From the NCBI GenBank assembly GCA_945870575.1, contig CAMBSK010000028.1, forward strand, positions 1 through 33,184: a stretch of 33,184 nt of DNA, written 5' to 3'. Position numbers and translations under genes: made by a program. This DNA is from Bordetella parapertussis (GTDB taxonomy: Bacteria; Pseudomonadota; Gammaproteobacteria; Burkholderiales; Burkholderiaceae_C). Positions 15,660 to 22,515 of the stretch are shown piece by piece (position 1 is the stretch's first letter; every line of letters starts with the position of its first letter). The notes beneath the pieces are model-generated. The model was not told the DNA's origin. It saw nothing but the letters and a program-made list of their open reading frames with translations, and did not search any database.

Positions 15660-16061
15660 ATGGCCAACCCAGCAGATTCATTAGAAAGTGTCGTTATTGG
15701 CGACGGTGTGGTAGTGAAAGGTGCTTTCACTGTACCTGCCAAAGCGGTCATAAACGGCGTGATTGAAGGTGATTTAACCGCAGAAGAGGTGTTGATAGGT
15801 CCTACCGGTCGTATCACCGGTCGCGTATCAGCCAAACTGATAGACGTTCGTGGCCAGCTTCACAACACCATCGTCAGTGAAAAAAGCCTCATCGTGCGAG
15901 CTACCGGCAAAATTGTCGGAAAAATTCACTACTCAGAAATTGAAATCGAAAAGGGTGGCGAGATCGAAGGTGCCTTGCACCAAGGCAGTGAACCTGTGGG
16001 TTCCTCTTCAGTATCCGCTTCCGGCGCAGTGCCTAAACAGGCCAATCCTATTGGCAATTGA
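15660..16061 (+). CDS. Bactofilin (first copy)
   Basis: Bactofilins polymerise without nucleotide into filaments that scaffold cell-wall enzymes. The 133-residue protein is almost entirely the beta-helical DUF583 core, with short glycine-turn repeats (VVIGDGVVVKGAFTVPAKA, VINGVIEGDL, GRITGRVSAKLIDVRGQL, TGKIVGKIHYSEIEIEKGG). A short Ser/Pro tail follows from about residue 110. The N-terminus is only about ten residues and has no obvious membrane-targeting peptide. The ATG at 15660 has a good AAGGAG (15649-15654) five bases upstream. It heads the cassette bactofilin, M23 peptidase, bactofilin, HTH protein. Confidence 0.88.
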   Translation: MANPADSLESVVIGDGVVVKGAFTVPAKAVINGVIEGDLTAEEVLIGPTGRITGRVSAKLIDVRGQLHNTIVSEKSLIVRATGKIVGKIHYSEIEIEKGGEIEGALHQGSEPVGSSSVSASGAVPKQANPIGN

Positions 16062-16082
16062 TTGTCATTCAACGGTGAGTCC

Positions 16083-17129
16083 ATGCGTTCAGCCTATTTC
16101 TATTTAACGTACATTCGCAGTCTTCCCGAGTTGATCAAAAAGACTTGGACGCGCGACTACCAGGACGTACGGCTGATTCTTGAGCAAAGCGGCGATCTCA
16201 AGTACTTCAATATTTCAGCGTCGATTCAGCGTTACTTCGCGCGCGGTTTCATTGTTTCAGGTTTGACTTTGACAGCTTTGATTCTGATGCTTTCTGTGTC
16301 TACCCTGGTTTTGGGCATCAGTCGCGCTCGTTTAGAGCATTCTCACGAAGAGGTTTACCGCGCCTTGCTCAGCAGCGCTTCGGACACAGCTAACGGCGAA
16401 GCAGGTGATTTAAATGACGATCAAATGGTGGCCTTGGCGCAAACCATCCGCGACCGCGACATGAGCATACGCCGCTTTGTCGAGACCTCGATGGTGACCG
16501 TCTCCGAAGAAAATGACACCTTGAAAGCACAACTGGAAACATCCGGTTTGACGGAAAAGATTGTCAAGATCATTCAGCAAAACTCTTCCAGCGGTGGTTT
16601 CTCCATGGATTCGGATATTCAATCCAATCCTTTGTTGCGCGGAAAAGTGGCCGATGAGTTGTCTACCAACCGGGGCTTGCGTGAGGTGTTGTACGCCTTG
16701 CCTAGTCACATGCCTGTGGCCAATTTCAGCGTCTCCTCCGATTTCGGTATCCGTAAGCATCCGTTGAGCGGCAAGTCGCATTTCCACACCGGCTTGGATC
16801 TGATGAGTGAAACCGGCGACGATAAAGTATTTGCTGTCAAGCCAGGTATTGTGGTCATGGCGGAATATCATTCACAATATGGCAATACGGTGGTCATCCG
16901 GCACCTGAACGGTGTAGAGTCATTGTATGCGCATTTGGCGAAATTAACGGTCAAAGTGGGGGACAAGGTCACCACTGAAAGCCTGTTGGGATATATCGGA
17001 AACACGGGAGAATCCTCTACCGGCAAGCATCTTCATTTCGAGATACTGGTAGGCGGTTATCCGGTCAATCCACAAAAAGTGATTCGGACTGCTCAATATG
17101 TTCAACAAATCCAAAACAGTAACAAGTAA
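16083..17129 (+). CDS. Membrane-anchored M23 family peptidoglycan endopeptidase
   Basis: The 348-residue protein has a basic cytoplasmic N-terminus (1-54) and one membrane helix (about 55-79). A periplasmic, helix-forming region follows (about 85-165). The C-terminal LytM/M23 domain starts with SSDFGIRKHPLSG and continues HFHTGLDL. The zinc ligands are His235, Asp239 and His318 (HLHFEI), and His284 lies in SLYAHL. All catalytic positions are present, so it should be active and cut peptide cross-links in peptidoglycan. ATG 16083 is preceded by GGTGAG; the TTG at 16062 right after the bactofilin stop is less likely. The cytoplasmic N-terminus could contact bactofilin filaments, as in known bactofilin-M23 pairs. 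The downstream bactofilin gene overlaps its 3' end by 32 bp. Confidence 0.9.
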   Translation: MRSAYFYLTYIRSLPELIKKTWTRDYQDVRLILEQSGDLKYFNISASIQRYFARGFIVSGLTLTALILMLSVSTLVLGISRARLEHSHEEVYRALLSSASDTANGEAGDLNDDQMVALAQTIRDRDMSIRRFVETSMVTVSEENDTLKAQLETSGLTEKIVKIIQQNSSSGGFSMDSDIQSNPLLRGKVADELSTNRGLREVLYALPSHMPVANFSVSSDFGIRKHPLSGKSHFHTGLDLMSETGDDKVFAVKPGIVVMAEYHSQYGNTVVIRHLNGVESLYAHLAKLTVKVGDKVTTESLLGYIGNTGESSTGKHLHFEILVGGYPVNPQKVIRTAQYVQQIQNSNK

Positions 17130-17559
17130 CACAAGCCAGCCACAGGCTGAGGCAACCGCACAAAATTCAGTTATCGAATCGCCCTCGGAACCTCAGCCAG
17201 TTGCCCAACCTCAGAGAACAAACATGATGGATATGATTTCCTCCAACGCTACCAAGCCCTCTATCCTGAGCGAGGGTTTCTCTTTCCGGGGTGAAATTTC
17301 CGCCAAGGGAGCTATTCACGTTGAAGGCTCGCTCAACGGTCAGGTTCAGGTCGACGAACTCACCATCGGTTCGCGAGGTCAGGTTGAGGGCGTGGTTACC
17401 TGTTCCAGTCTGCACATCAAGGGCAAATTTTCAGGTACGGCCACTTGCAGCGAACTCATCGTCACTTCCTCCGCATCGGTCGACGGACACGTGGTTTATC
17501 AAACTTTGTCAGTTCAAAAAGGTGCGTCCATCAAGGGCGAATTGTTGCTCGTCAAGTAA
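17098..17559 (+). CDS. Bactofilin (second copy) with N-terminal extension
   Basis: The 153-residue protein has a polar, low-complexity N-terminus of about 58 residues (many Ser, Thr, Pro, Gln). A bactofilin core follows (ILSEGFSFRGEISAKGAIHV, GSLNGQVQVDELTIGSRG, HIKGKFSGTATCSELIV, SVQKGASIKGELLLVK). It starts MFNKSK, which resembles the short MFxK-type membrane-targeting peptide described for Caulobacter BacA. That is why I keep the ATG at 17098 although it overlaps the peptidase gene by 32 bp; a later start at 17224 would delete this tail. Paired with the first bactofilin, it suggests two subunits with different roles. Confidence 0.85.
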   Translation: MFNKSKTVTSNTSQPQAEATAQNSVIESPSEPQPVAQPQRTNMMDMISSNATKPSILSEGFSFRGEISAKGAIHVEGSLNGQVQVDELTIGSRGQVEGVVTCSSLHIKGKFSGTATCSELIVTSSASVDGHVVYQTLSVQKGASIKGELLLVK

Positions 17560-17580
17560 ATTTCAGCTCAAAGGCTTTGA

Positions 17581-18420
17581 ATGTCGGACATCTCTCAGAT
17601 TGACGGTCATGCCGTTCGACTCCAACGTGAAACCTTGGGCTGGGCAACAACCGACCTGGCCACACTGGCTTGTTTATCTTCCAAGCAAATCAAGCAAATC
17701 GAAGAAGGCGGCATCAGCGCTTTTTACAGCGAAAACGTAAAACTCACGGCAGCGCGTAAAGTGGCTGCGCTGTTGCAAATGACCGAGGCTCAGTTGTTCG
17801 GACAAGTGGCAGCCCATGTGCTTGAAATTTCCGCGCCGTTTGCTCAAGAGCTTAGTCATTCTGTTGCTGAGCCTGCTTCCAATTACTCAGTTCCAGACAA
17901 AGAACCGGTTGTTGAATCCCATCATGCCTCCCTGTCGCGCAGTGAGGCTTTGCACTTTCTGGCGCAACCGCCTGAAGACCTCGACGCACCACATGAACCG
18001 GCGGCGATCAAACTTTCTGCCGAACCTATGCCTAAGCCAGCTGATGTTGTACAAGCTTCTCACACGCAAACAGCTGAGCAAAATGCCGAGTCTGCTGAGC
18101 AGGAAACCGGTAGCAGCAATTACATGTTCAAGATATTTGCCTTGTTCCTGGTGGCCTTGGCCGTTGCCGCCTTGTTGCGACCTAAGGCCGCTGAAGAAAA
18201 GCCAGAAGCCGCGAATCAGGAAAGCGTAGCACCTGCACCGCCGCCTCCCATGCAGGCACCCGGCGAAACCTTAGACAATCAGACAAATGCAGCTGAAGCA
18301 CAGCCTGCGGTTGATACGTCCGTGCCTGCTGTCGCTGTAGAAAAACCAGCCGCCCCCGTGAACGGCTCTGTTCCTGGGGCAACTTCAGACTATACAAACC
18401 CGGCAGCAGCCGGTAAATAA
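17581..18420 (+). CDS. RodZ-like HTH protein with one transmembrane segment
   Basis: The 279-residue protein has an N-terminal Xre/RodZ-type helix-turn-helix (about 8-70, with LGWATTDLATLACLSSKQIKQ). An acidic, disordered linker follows (about 80-178), then a single membrane helix (182-199, MFKIFALFLVALAVAALL). The periplasmic tail is rich in Pro and Ala and has no recognisable domain. The order cytoplasmic HTH, linker, TM, periplasmic region matches RodZ, which links MreB to the wall machinery, but the linker is long and the tail lacks the usual folded RodZ domain. It starts 21 bases after the second bactofilin and ends five bases from the converging hemH, with no terminator between. Confidence 0.72.
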   Translation: MSDISQIDGHAVRLQRETLGWATTDLATLACLSSKQIKQIEEGGISAFYSENVKLTAARKVAALLQMTEAQLFGQVAAHVLEISAPFAQELSHSVAEPASNYSVPDKEPVVESHHASLSRSEALHFLAQPPEDLDAPHEPAAIKLSAEPMPKPADVVQASHTQTAEQNAESAEQETGSSNYMFKIFALFLVALAVAALLRPKAAEEKPEAANQESVAPAPPPPMQAPGETLDNQTNAAEAQPAVDTSVPAVAVEKPAAPVNGSVPGATSDYTNPAAAGK

Positions 18421-18425
18421 TTTTC

Positions 18426-19520
18426 CTAGTCAACCGCGCCCATGGCCAGCGCGGCCTGACGGGATTGCGCACTTTCTGCACCTGAAACTCCGCTCACAGG
18501 CCAGCCTGACAAGTGCATATTCGCAATGTCTTGCAAACCTTGAATCCAGGCCGGGTTGTCGTTCAGGCAGGCTATGTAATGAAACTCAGAACCGCCGTCT
18601 TCCAAGAAAGCAGCTTTGACTTCCATGGCGATTTCTTCCAGTGTTTCCAGACAGTCACAGACAAAACCCGGACAGACAATATCTATGGAGTTACAGCCCT
18701 GTTTGCCCAACTCGCGCACAGTCGGTTCTGTGTAGGGTTCCAGCCATTTGGCTTTGCCGAACCGCGACTGAAAACACACTTTGTATTCGTCTTTTTTCAA
18801 TTGCAGTGCCTCTGCCAACAGTCTTGCTGTTTTATGGCATTCGCAGTGGTAAGGGTCACCCAGTTTCAGCGTGCGTTCAGGGACACCATGAAAACTCATC
18901 ACCAGTTGTTCACTGCGGCCGTTGGCAGCCCAATGTGCACGGATGGTGCCCGCCAGCGCCTGTATGTAGGCCGGGTGATCATGGTAATGGTTGACAAAGC
19001 GAAACTCCGGCAGGTAACGGGTTTGCAAGCCCCAGGTGTAAACCGCGTCAAACACGCTGGCTGTGGTCGTGGCGGAATATTGCGGATAGGCGGGCATCAC
19101 CAGCACACGGTTCACGCCCTGGGCCTTCAATTCATTCAAAACCTGTGGAATCGCGGGCGAGCCGTAACGCATGGCATAGCGCACCTGAACCTGATTTGGG
19201 TCATACAAAGCTTGCAGTCTCTGGCTTTGCGTATCGGTCCAGACTTTGAGCGGCGAGCCCTCGGGAGTCCAGATACTGGCGTACTTGTGGGCAGACTTGG
19301 CCGGGCGAACCCGCAAAATGATGCCGTGCAAAATCAATAACCATAAAAAACGCGGGATTTCAACTACCCTGGCATCGCTTAAAAATTCCGCGAGATAGCG
19401 GCGCAAGGCCGAGGCTGTGGGAGCTTGCGGGGTACCGAGGTTGCAGTAAATGATGGCTGTTTTGGCAGGCTGGCCGTGGCTGTAAGCCGGTTCGGCGGCA
19501 AATCTAGGGGTCGTGGTCAT
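18426..19520 (-). CDS. hemH: Ferrochelatase
   Basis: HemH inserts Fe2+ into protoporphyrin IX, the last step of protoheme synthesis, at the membrane. The 364-residue protein has the conserved core: IIYCNLGTPQAP, VRYAMRYGSP, PAYPQYSATTTASVFDAV, the catalytic His211 in MSFHGVPERT, GDPYHCECHKTARLL, and CPGFVCDCLETLEEI with the acidic residues. A roughly 20-residue N-terminal leader precedes the first strand. Its ATG overlaps the TGA of hpnE as ATGA, so it is the last gene of the hpnC-D-E-hemH unit. Cys residues at 226, 228, 283, 288 and 290 are noticeable; I make no iron-sulfur claim. Confidence 0.95.
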   Translation of the reverse strand: MTTTPRFAAEPAYSHGQPAKTAIIYCNLGTPQAPTASALRRYLAEFLSDARVVEIPRFLWLLILHGIILRVRPAKSAHKYASIWTPEGSPLKVWTDTQSQRLQALYDPNQVQVRYAMRYGSPAIPQVLNELKAQGVNRVLVMPAYPQYSATTTASVFDAVYTWGLQTRYLPEFRFVNHYHDHPAYIQALAGTIRAHWAANGRSEQLVMSFHGVPERTLKLGDPYHCECHKTARLLAEALQLKKDEYKVCFQSRFGKAKWLEPYTEPTVRELGKQGCNSIDIVCPGFVCDCLETLEEIAMEVKAAFLEDGGSEFHYIACLNDNPAWIQGLQDIANMHLSGWPVSGVSGAESAQSRQAALAMGAVD

Positions 19521-20773
19521 GCCATATTTTCTCTCATATGTAATTCCTTGAGCAAAGCCACTGCTTGAATGCCTGATCTGACCGCAGCTTCCAGGGTTGA
19601 CGGGTAAGGCCCTTGCACATAATCACCGCAAGCCAACACCTGAACGCCCGGTTGTGAGGATGGTCTCACAGCATCAGGTGTGCAGGCAAAGGCGGCGCGT
19701 TTTTCCAGCACAGCAAACAACACTGTCGCCTGACTTAAACCCAGTTGCTCGCGCGCTTGCGCTAACACCGCTTGGCTGATCTGATCTCTGTCGCCGTTGC
19801 TGGCGCTGACCACCATGGCAATCACGCCTTGCATGGCCGGATCCCGGCTCAGCTTGTCTTTGTCAAACGCAAACTGGGCCGGTGTTAATGCACTGCTTCG
19901 CAATGCCATGACCGGATAAGGCCAATCCACTTTTGCATGGGCTTGCAGATAGACGGTGGTAATTGCGGTGTGTTGCAGCGCGGCCGCTTGCGTTGACCAG
20001 ACCGGATTGATCGAACGAGTCAATCGCGCCGCTTCCCATGGCGGACAGGCCAGTATGACAGGGGATGACAAGTGCGGCGACAGATCTTCAACATAGTGAC
20101 CGGTCGCAATTTCGACCCCGCGCTGCTGCAGCCATTCAACAGCTGCATCCGGTAATAAACAGCTTTGATCGACACAAGGAATCAACATGTCGCTGCTGCC
20201 GTCACCGCTCAGCATTGCATCCTGCAAGACCCGCAAAAAAACTTGGGCGCTGGCTTGCTGTGCAGGCAAGTTCAACGCAGACACGCACAAGGGTTCGATC
20301 ATCAAAGCCATGACGGCAGGCGCTAAACCACGGCACAACTCAGCCACGCTCATACCGGCGGGACATTCAAAATGCTGCTGCTGCCATTGAATAGCCCGCT
20401 TGATCAAGCTCCACTTGTTGCTCCATGTCCAGCCGCGTGCGCAGGCTATGCCAATCAGCACATTCAAGGGCGCAGGCAAAGCAGGTAGTCGCAGACCGTC
20501 ACCGTCAGGTGTGCGTAAAGTTAAGGGCATGCGCCATAAGTGCTTGTCTGTGTCTACGCCGACCAGCCGCATCAAGGCTAGCGTGTCCCGGTAGGCACCG
20601 ATCAAAATATGTTGTCCGTTGTCCAAGGCCAATCCCTGGTGCGTGATGCGACGCGCCCGCCCGCCTGTGTGCGGTGCGGCTTCCAGCAGGCGCACCTGCC
20701 AGCCCGAGTTCACGGCGTGAACCGCAGCCGAGAGTCCGGCCCAGCCGCCACCGATGATGGTGACCCGTTTCAA
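19517..20773 (-). CDS. hpnE: Hydroxysqualene dehydroxylase HpnE
   Basis: HpnE is a FAD-dependent amine-oxidase-fold enzyme that reduces hydroxysqualene to squalene. The 418-residue protein begins MKRVTIIGGGWAGLSAAVHA (dinucleotide-binding GGGWAG at 8-13). It continues with GGRARRITHQGLALDNGQHILIGAY, typical of this group, and ends with ACGDYVQGPYPSTLEAAVRSG, the FAD-contact motif. The start is TTG at 20773, overlapping the hpnD stop as TTGA. The conserved N-terminus supports it, as there is no ATG near. It is third in hpnC-hpnD-hpnE-hemH. Confidence 0.9.
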   Translation of the reverse strand: MKRVTIIGGGWAGLSAAVHAVNSGWQVRLLEAAPHTGGRARRITHQGLALDNGQHILIGAYRDTLALMRLVGVDTDKHLWRMPLTLRTPDGDGLRLPALPAPLNVLIGIACARGWTWSNKWSLIKRAIQWQQQHFECPAGMSVAELCRGLAPAVMALMIEPLCVSALNLPAQQASAQVFLRVLQDAMLSGDGSSDMLIPCVDQSCLLPDAAVEWLQQRGVEIATGHYVEDLSPHLSSPVILACPPWEAARLTRSINPVWSTQAAALQHTAITTVYLQAHAKVDWPYPVMALRSSALTPAQFAFDKDKLSRDPAMQGVIAMVVSASNGDRDQISQAVLAQAREQLGLSQATVLFAVLEKRAAFACTPDAVRPSSQPGVQVLACGDYVQGPYPSTLEAAVRSGIQAVALLKELHMRENMA

Positions 20774-21609
20774 AAACGCCCCAACGCCTGCATCTTCCAG
20801 GCCAGCCAGAGTTTGCGCACCGGTGTCAGAGACACACGCTGGTTCAGCACCGGAAACTGCGCCGCTTGAATTTCATGCAACAGCGTGCGGTAAATGCTTG
20901 CCATCATCAGACCAGGTTTTTGGTTGCGCCAGTCCCCGGCCGGCAACATCGCAAGGGCTTGCTCGTACAAACCCAATGCGCGCTCCGCCTGAAAACGCAT
21001 CAATGCCTGAAAAGCCGGGGAATCACGTCGTTGCAATACATCAGCCGCCTTCACTTCAAACTGTTGCAACTCCTGCACCGGTAGGTAAATGCGGCCGCGC
21101 AAGGCGTCTTCGCCGACATCACGGATGATGTTTGTCATTTGAAAAGCCAAACCCAGCGTGTGCGCGTAAGCGGTGGTCTGCGCCTGGGTCTGGCCGAATA
21201 TGCGTGCTGCCACTTCGCCCACCACGCCTGCCACCAGATGGCAATAGGTTTGCAGGCCTGTAAAGTCAAGGTAGCGGGTTTGCCGCAAATCCATGTCGCA
21301 GCCTTGAATCACTTGCTGCAAATGGTCTTCTGTAATGCCGAAGTCTTGCGTCAGCGGCATCAAAGCCTGCATCACCGGGTGCTGCGCCTGTCCGGCAAAG
21401 CTGCGCGCGACTTCAAGCCGCCACCATTGCAGCTTTTGGGCGGCGACACCGGCATCCTGTACTTCATCGACCACATCGTCGACTTCGCGGCAGAACGCAT
21501 AAAAAGCAGTGATGGCCGCGCGTTTGCGCGGCGGTAAAAACAGAAAAGCGTAATAAAAGCTGCTGCCAGAGCCCGCGGCCTTATCCTGAACGTATTGCTG
21601 AGGTGTCAT
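20770..21609 (-). CDS. hpnD: Presqualene diphosphate synthase HpnD
   Basis: HpnD condenses two farnesyl diphosphates to presqualene diphosphate. The 279-residue protein shows GSGSSFYYAFLFLPPRKRAAI, the first Asp-rich motif DDVVDE (44-49) and the second NIIRDVGEDA (RDVGED at 163-168), with a complete helical trans-isoprenyl synthase fold. Position between hpnC and hpnE supports the assignment over phytoene synthase. The start is ATG 21609; the gap to hpnC is 39 bp, and the stop overlaps the hpnE TTG start. Confidence 0.92.
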   Translation of the reverse strand: MTPQQYVQDKAAGSGSSFYYAFLFLPPRKRAAITAFYAFCREVDDVVDEVQDAGVAAQKLQWWRLEVARSFAGQAQHPVMQALMPLTQDFGITEDHLQQVIQGCDMDLRQTRYLDFTGLQTYCHLVAGVVGEVAARIFGQTQAQTTAYAHTLGLAFQMTNIIRDVGEDALRGRIYLPVQELQQFEVKAADVLQRRDSPAFQALMRFQAERALGLYEQALAMLPAGDWRNQKPGLMMASIYRTLLHEIQAAQFPVLNQRVSLTPVRKLWLAWKMQALGRF

Positions 21610-21648
21610 GGTCAGGATTGTGACATTGCAGACGGATAAAACAGCGCT

Positions 21649-22425
21649 TTAGGAGGGTTTTTGCATCCACAGACTGCGCCATAGGATCAGCGTAAAGTCA
21701 GCGGCATGCAGTCTAGGCCGCAGGCGGATGGTGTCGGTGCGTTCAATTTTGTCCAGGATACGCAAGCCACCTTGCACCACAAGGCGCAGTTCCCAGCCCG
21801 CGCGCCCCGGAACCTGGTGCACCAGTGTTGCGCCTTGCTCCATCAATTGCCGGGCAAATGCAATCTCTTCGCGCAACACAGCCTGCTGGGGCAGGTAAAA
21901 CCGACCCCGGGGAACATCTACGCTCAAATCCTGCCAAAAATTGATCAATTGCAAGGCGGTGCAAACCGCATCGCTGTGCGCCAATGCTCGCGTGGAAGTA
22001 ATGCCGTACAAATGCAATAACAAGCGCCCGATCGGGTTGGCCGAGCGGTTGCAATAGGCTAACAGTTCGGCGCGATCGGCATAGCGGCGTTGGTCCCGGG
22101 TGTAGACAACATCCTGTTCAAAAGCGTCCAGCAAAGCCAGCAACAAATGCAGCGGCAGCGCAAAGGCCTGAATTTGTTGCTGTAAAGGGCGCAGCACATG
22201 AGCCCAGTCGGCGCTGACAAAGTCCAGGTCGCTGGTTTGTGCGAGTAAATCCCTGCGCATGCTTTGCAGACTGTCCAGGCGACTGGCAGCAGTGGCTTCG
22301 CCTTCATCTGCGATGTCGTCCGCGGTACGGGCAAAGTGGTAGATGGCTACGATGGGCGCGCGCAAATGCGGCGGACACAACATTGAAGCAACCGGAAAGT
22401 TCTCGTAGTGGCTGACAGATGACAT
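21649..22425 (-). CDS. hpnC: Hydroxysqualene synthase HpnC
   Basis: HpnC converts presqualene diphosphate to hydroxysqualene. The 258-residue protein begins SVSHYENFPVASMLCP, typical of HpnC, and shows YHFARTADDIADEGEA (DDIADE at 36-41). The second motif is NFWQDLSVDVPRGRFYLP, the variant that separates HpnC from HpnD. It heads the squalene operon and is divergent from the RND adaptor gene. The shared 90-bp region holds the RND promoter; no clear hpnC promoter was found there. Confidence 0.92.
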   Translation of the reverse strand: MSSVSHYENFPVASMLCPPHLRAPIVAIYHFARTADDIADEGEATAASRLDSLQSMRRDLLAQTSDLDFVSADWAHVLRPLQQQIQAFALPLHLLLALLDAFEQDVVYTRDQRRYADRAELLAYCNRSANPIGRLLLHLYGITSTRALAHSDAVCTALQLINFWQDLSVDVPRGRFYLPQQAVLREEIAFARQLMEQGATLVHQVPGRAGWELRLVVQGGLRILDKIERTDTIRLRPRLHAADFTLILWRSLWMQKPS

Positions 22426-22442
22426 GGTCTTTGTATTGTGAC

Positions 22443-22471
22443 TTGACAGTGCGGGTATTCAGAATTAGATT
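22443..22471 (+). promoter_or_regulatory. Putative sigma-70 promoter of the RND efflux genes
   Basis: A perfect TTGACA (22443-22448) lies 17 bp before TAGATT (22466-22471, four of six matches to TATAAT). The start of transcription would be near 22478, inside the palindrome described next. Confidence 0.6.
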
Positions 22472-22491
22472 ACTAACCAGTCAGTCATTAA
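22470..22491. promoter_or_regulatory. Imperfect palindrome overlapping the RND promoter, possible TetR-type operator
   Basis: Half-sites TTACTAAC (22470-22477) and GTCATTAA (22484-22491) are imperfect reverse complements, matching at six of eight positions around the central CAGTCA. It covers the -10 end and the expected transcription start. This position and the GTCAGT-like centre resemble operators of TetR-family repressors that control RND pumps. No repressor gene lies in the window. Confidence 0.4.
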
Positions 22492-22515
22492 TATAGTTCA
22501 CCTTCAGGTCAGCCC

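Noticed and set aside
20770..22425. Phytoene synthase for the two isoprenyl synthases
   Set aside because: The pair is adjacent to HpnE, and the NFWQDLSVD and GSSFYYAFLFLPP blocks fit HpnC and HpnD better.
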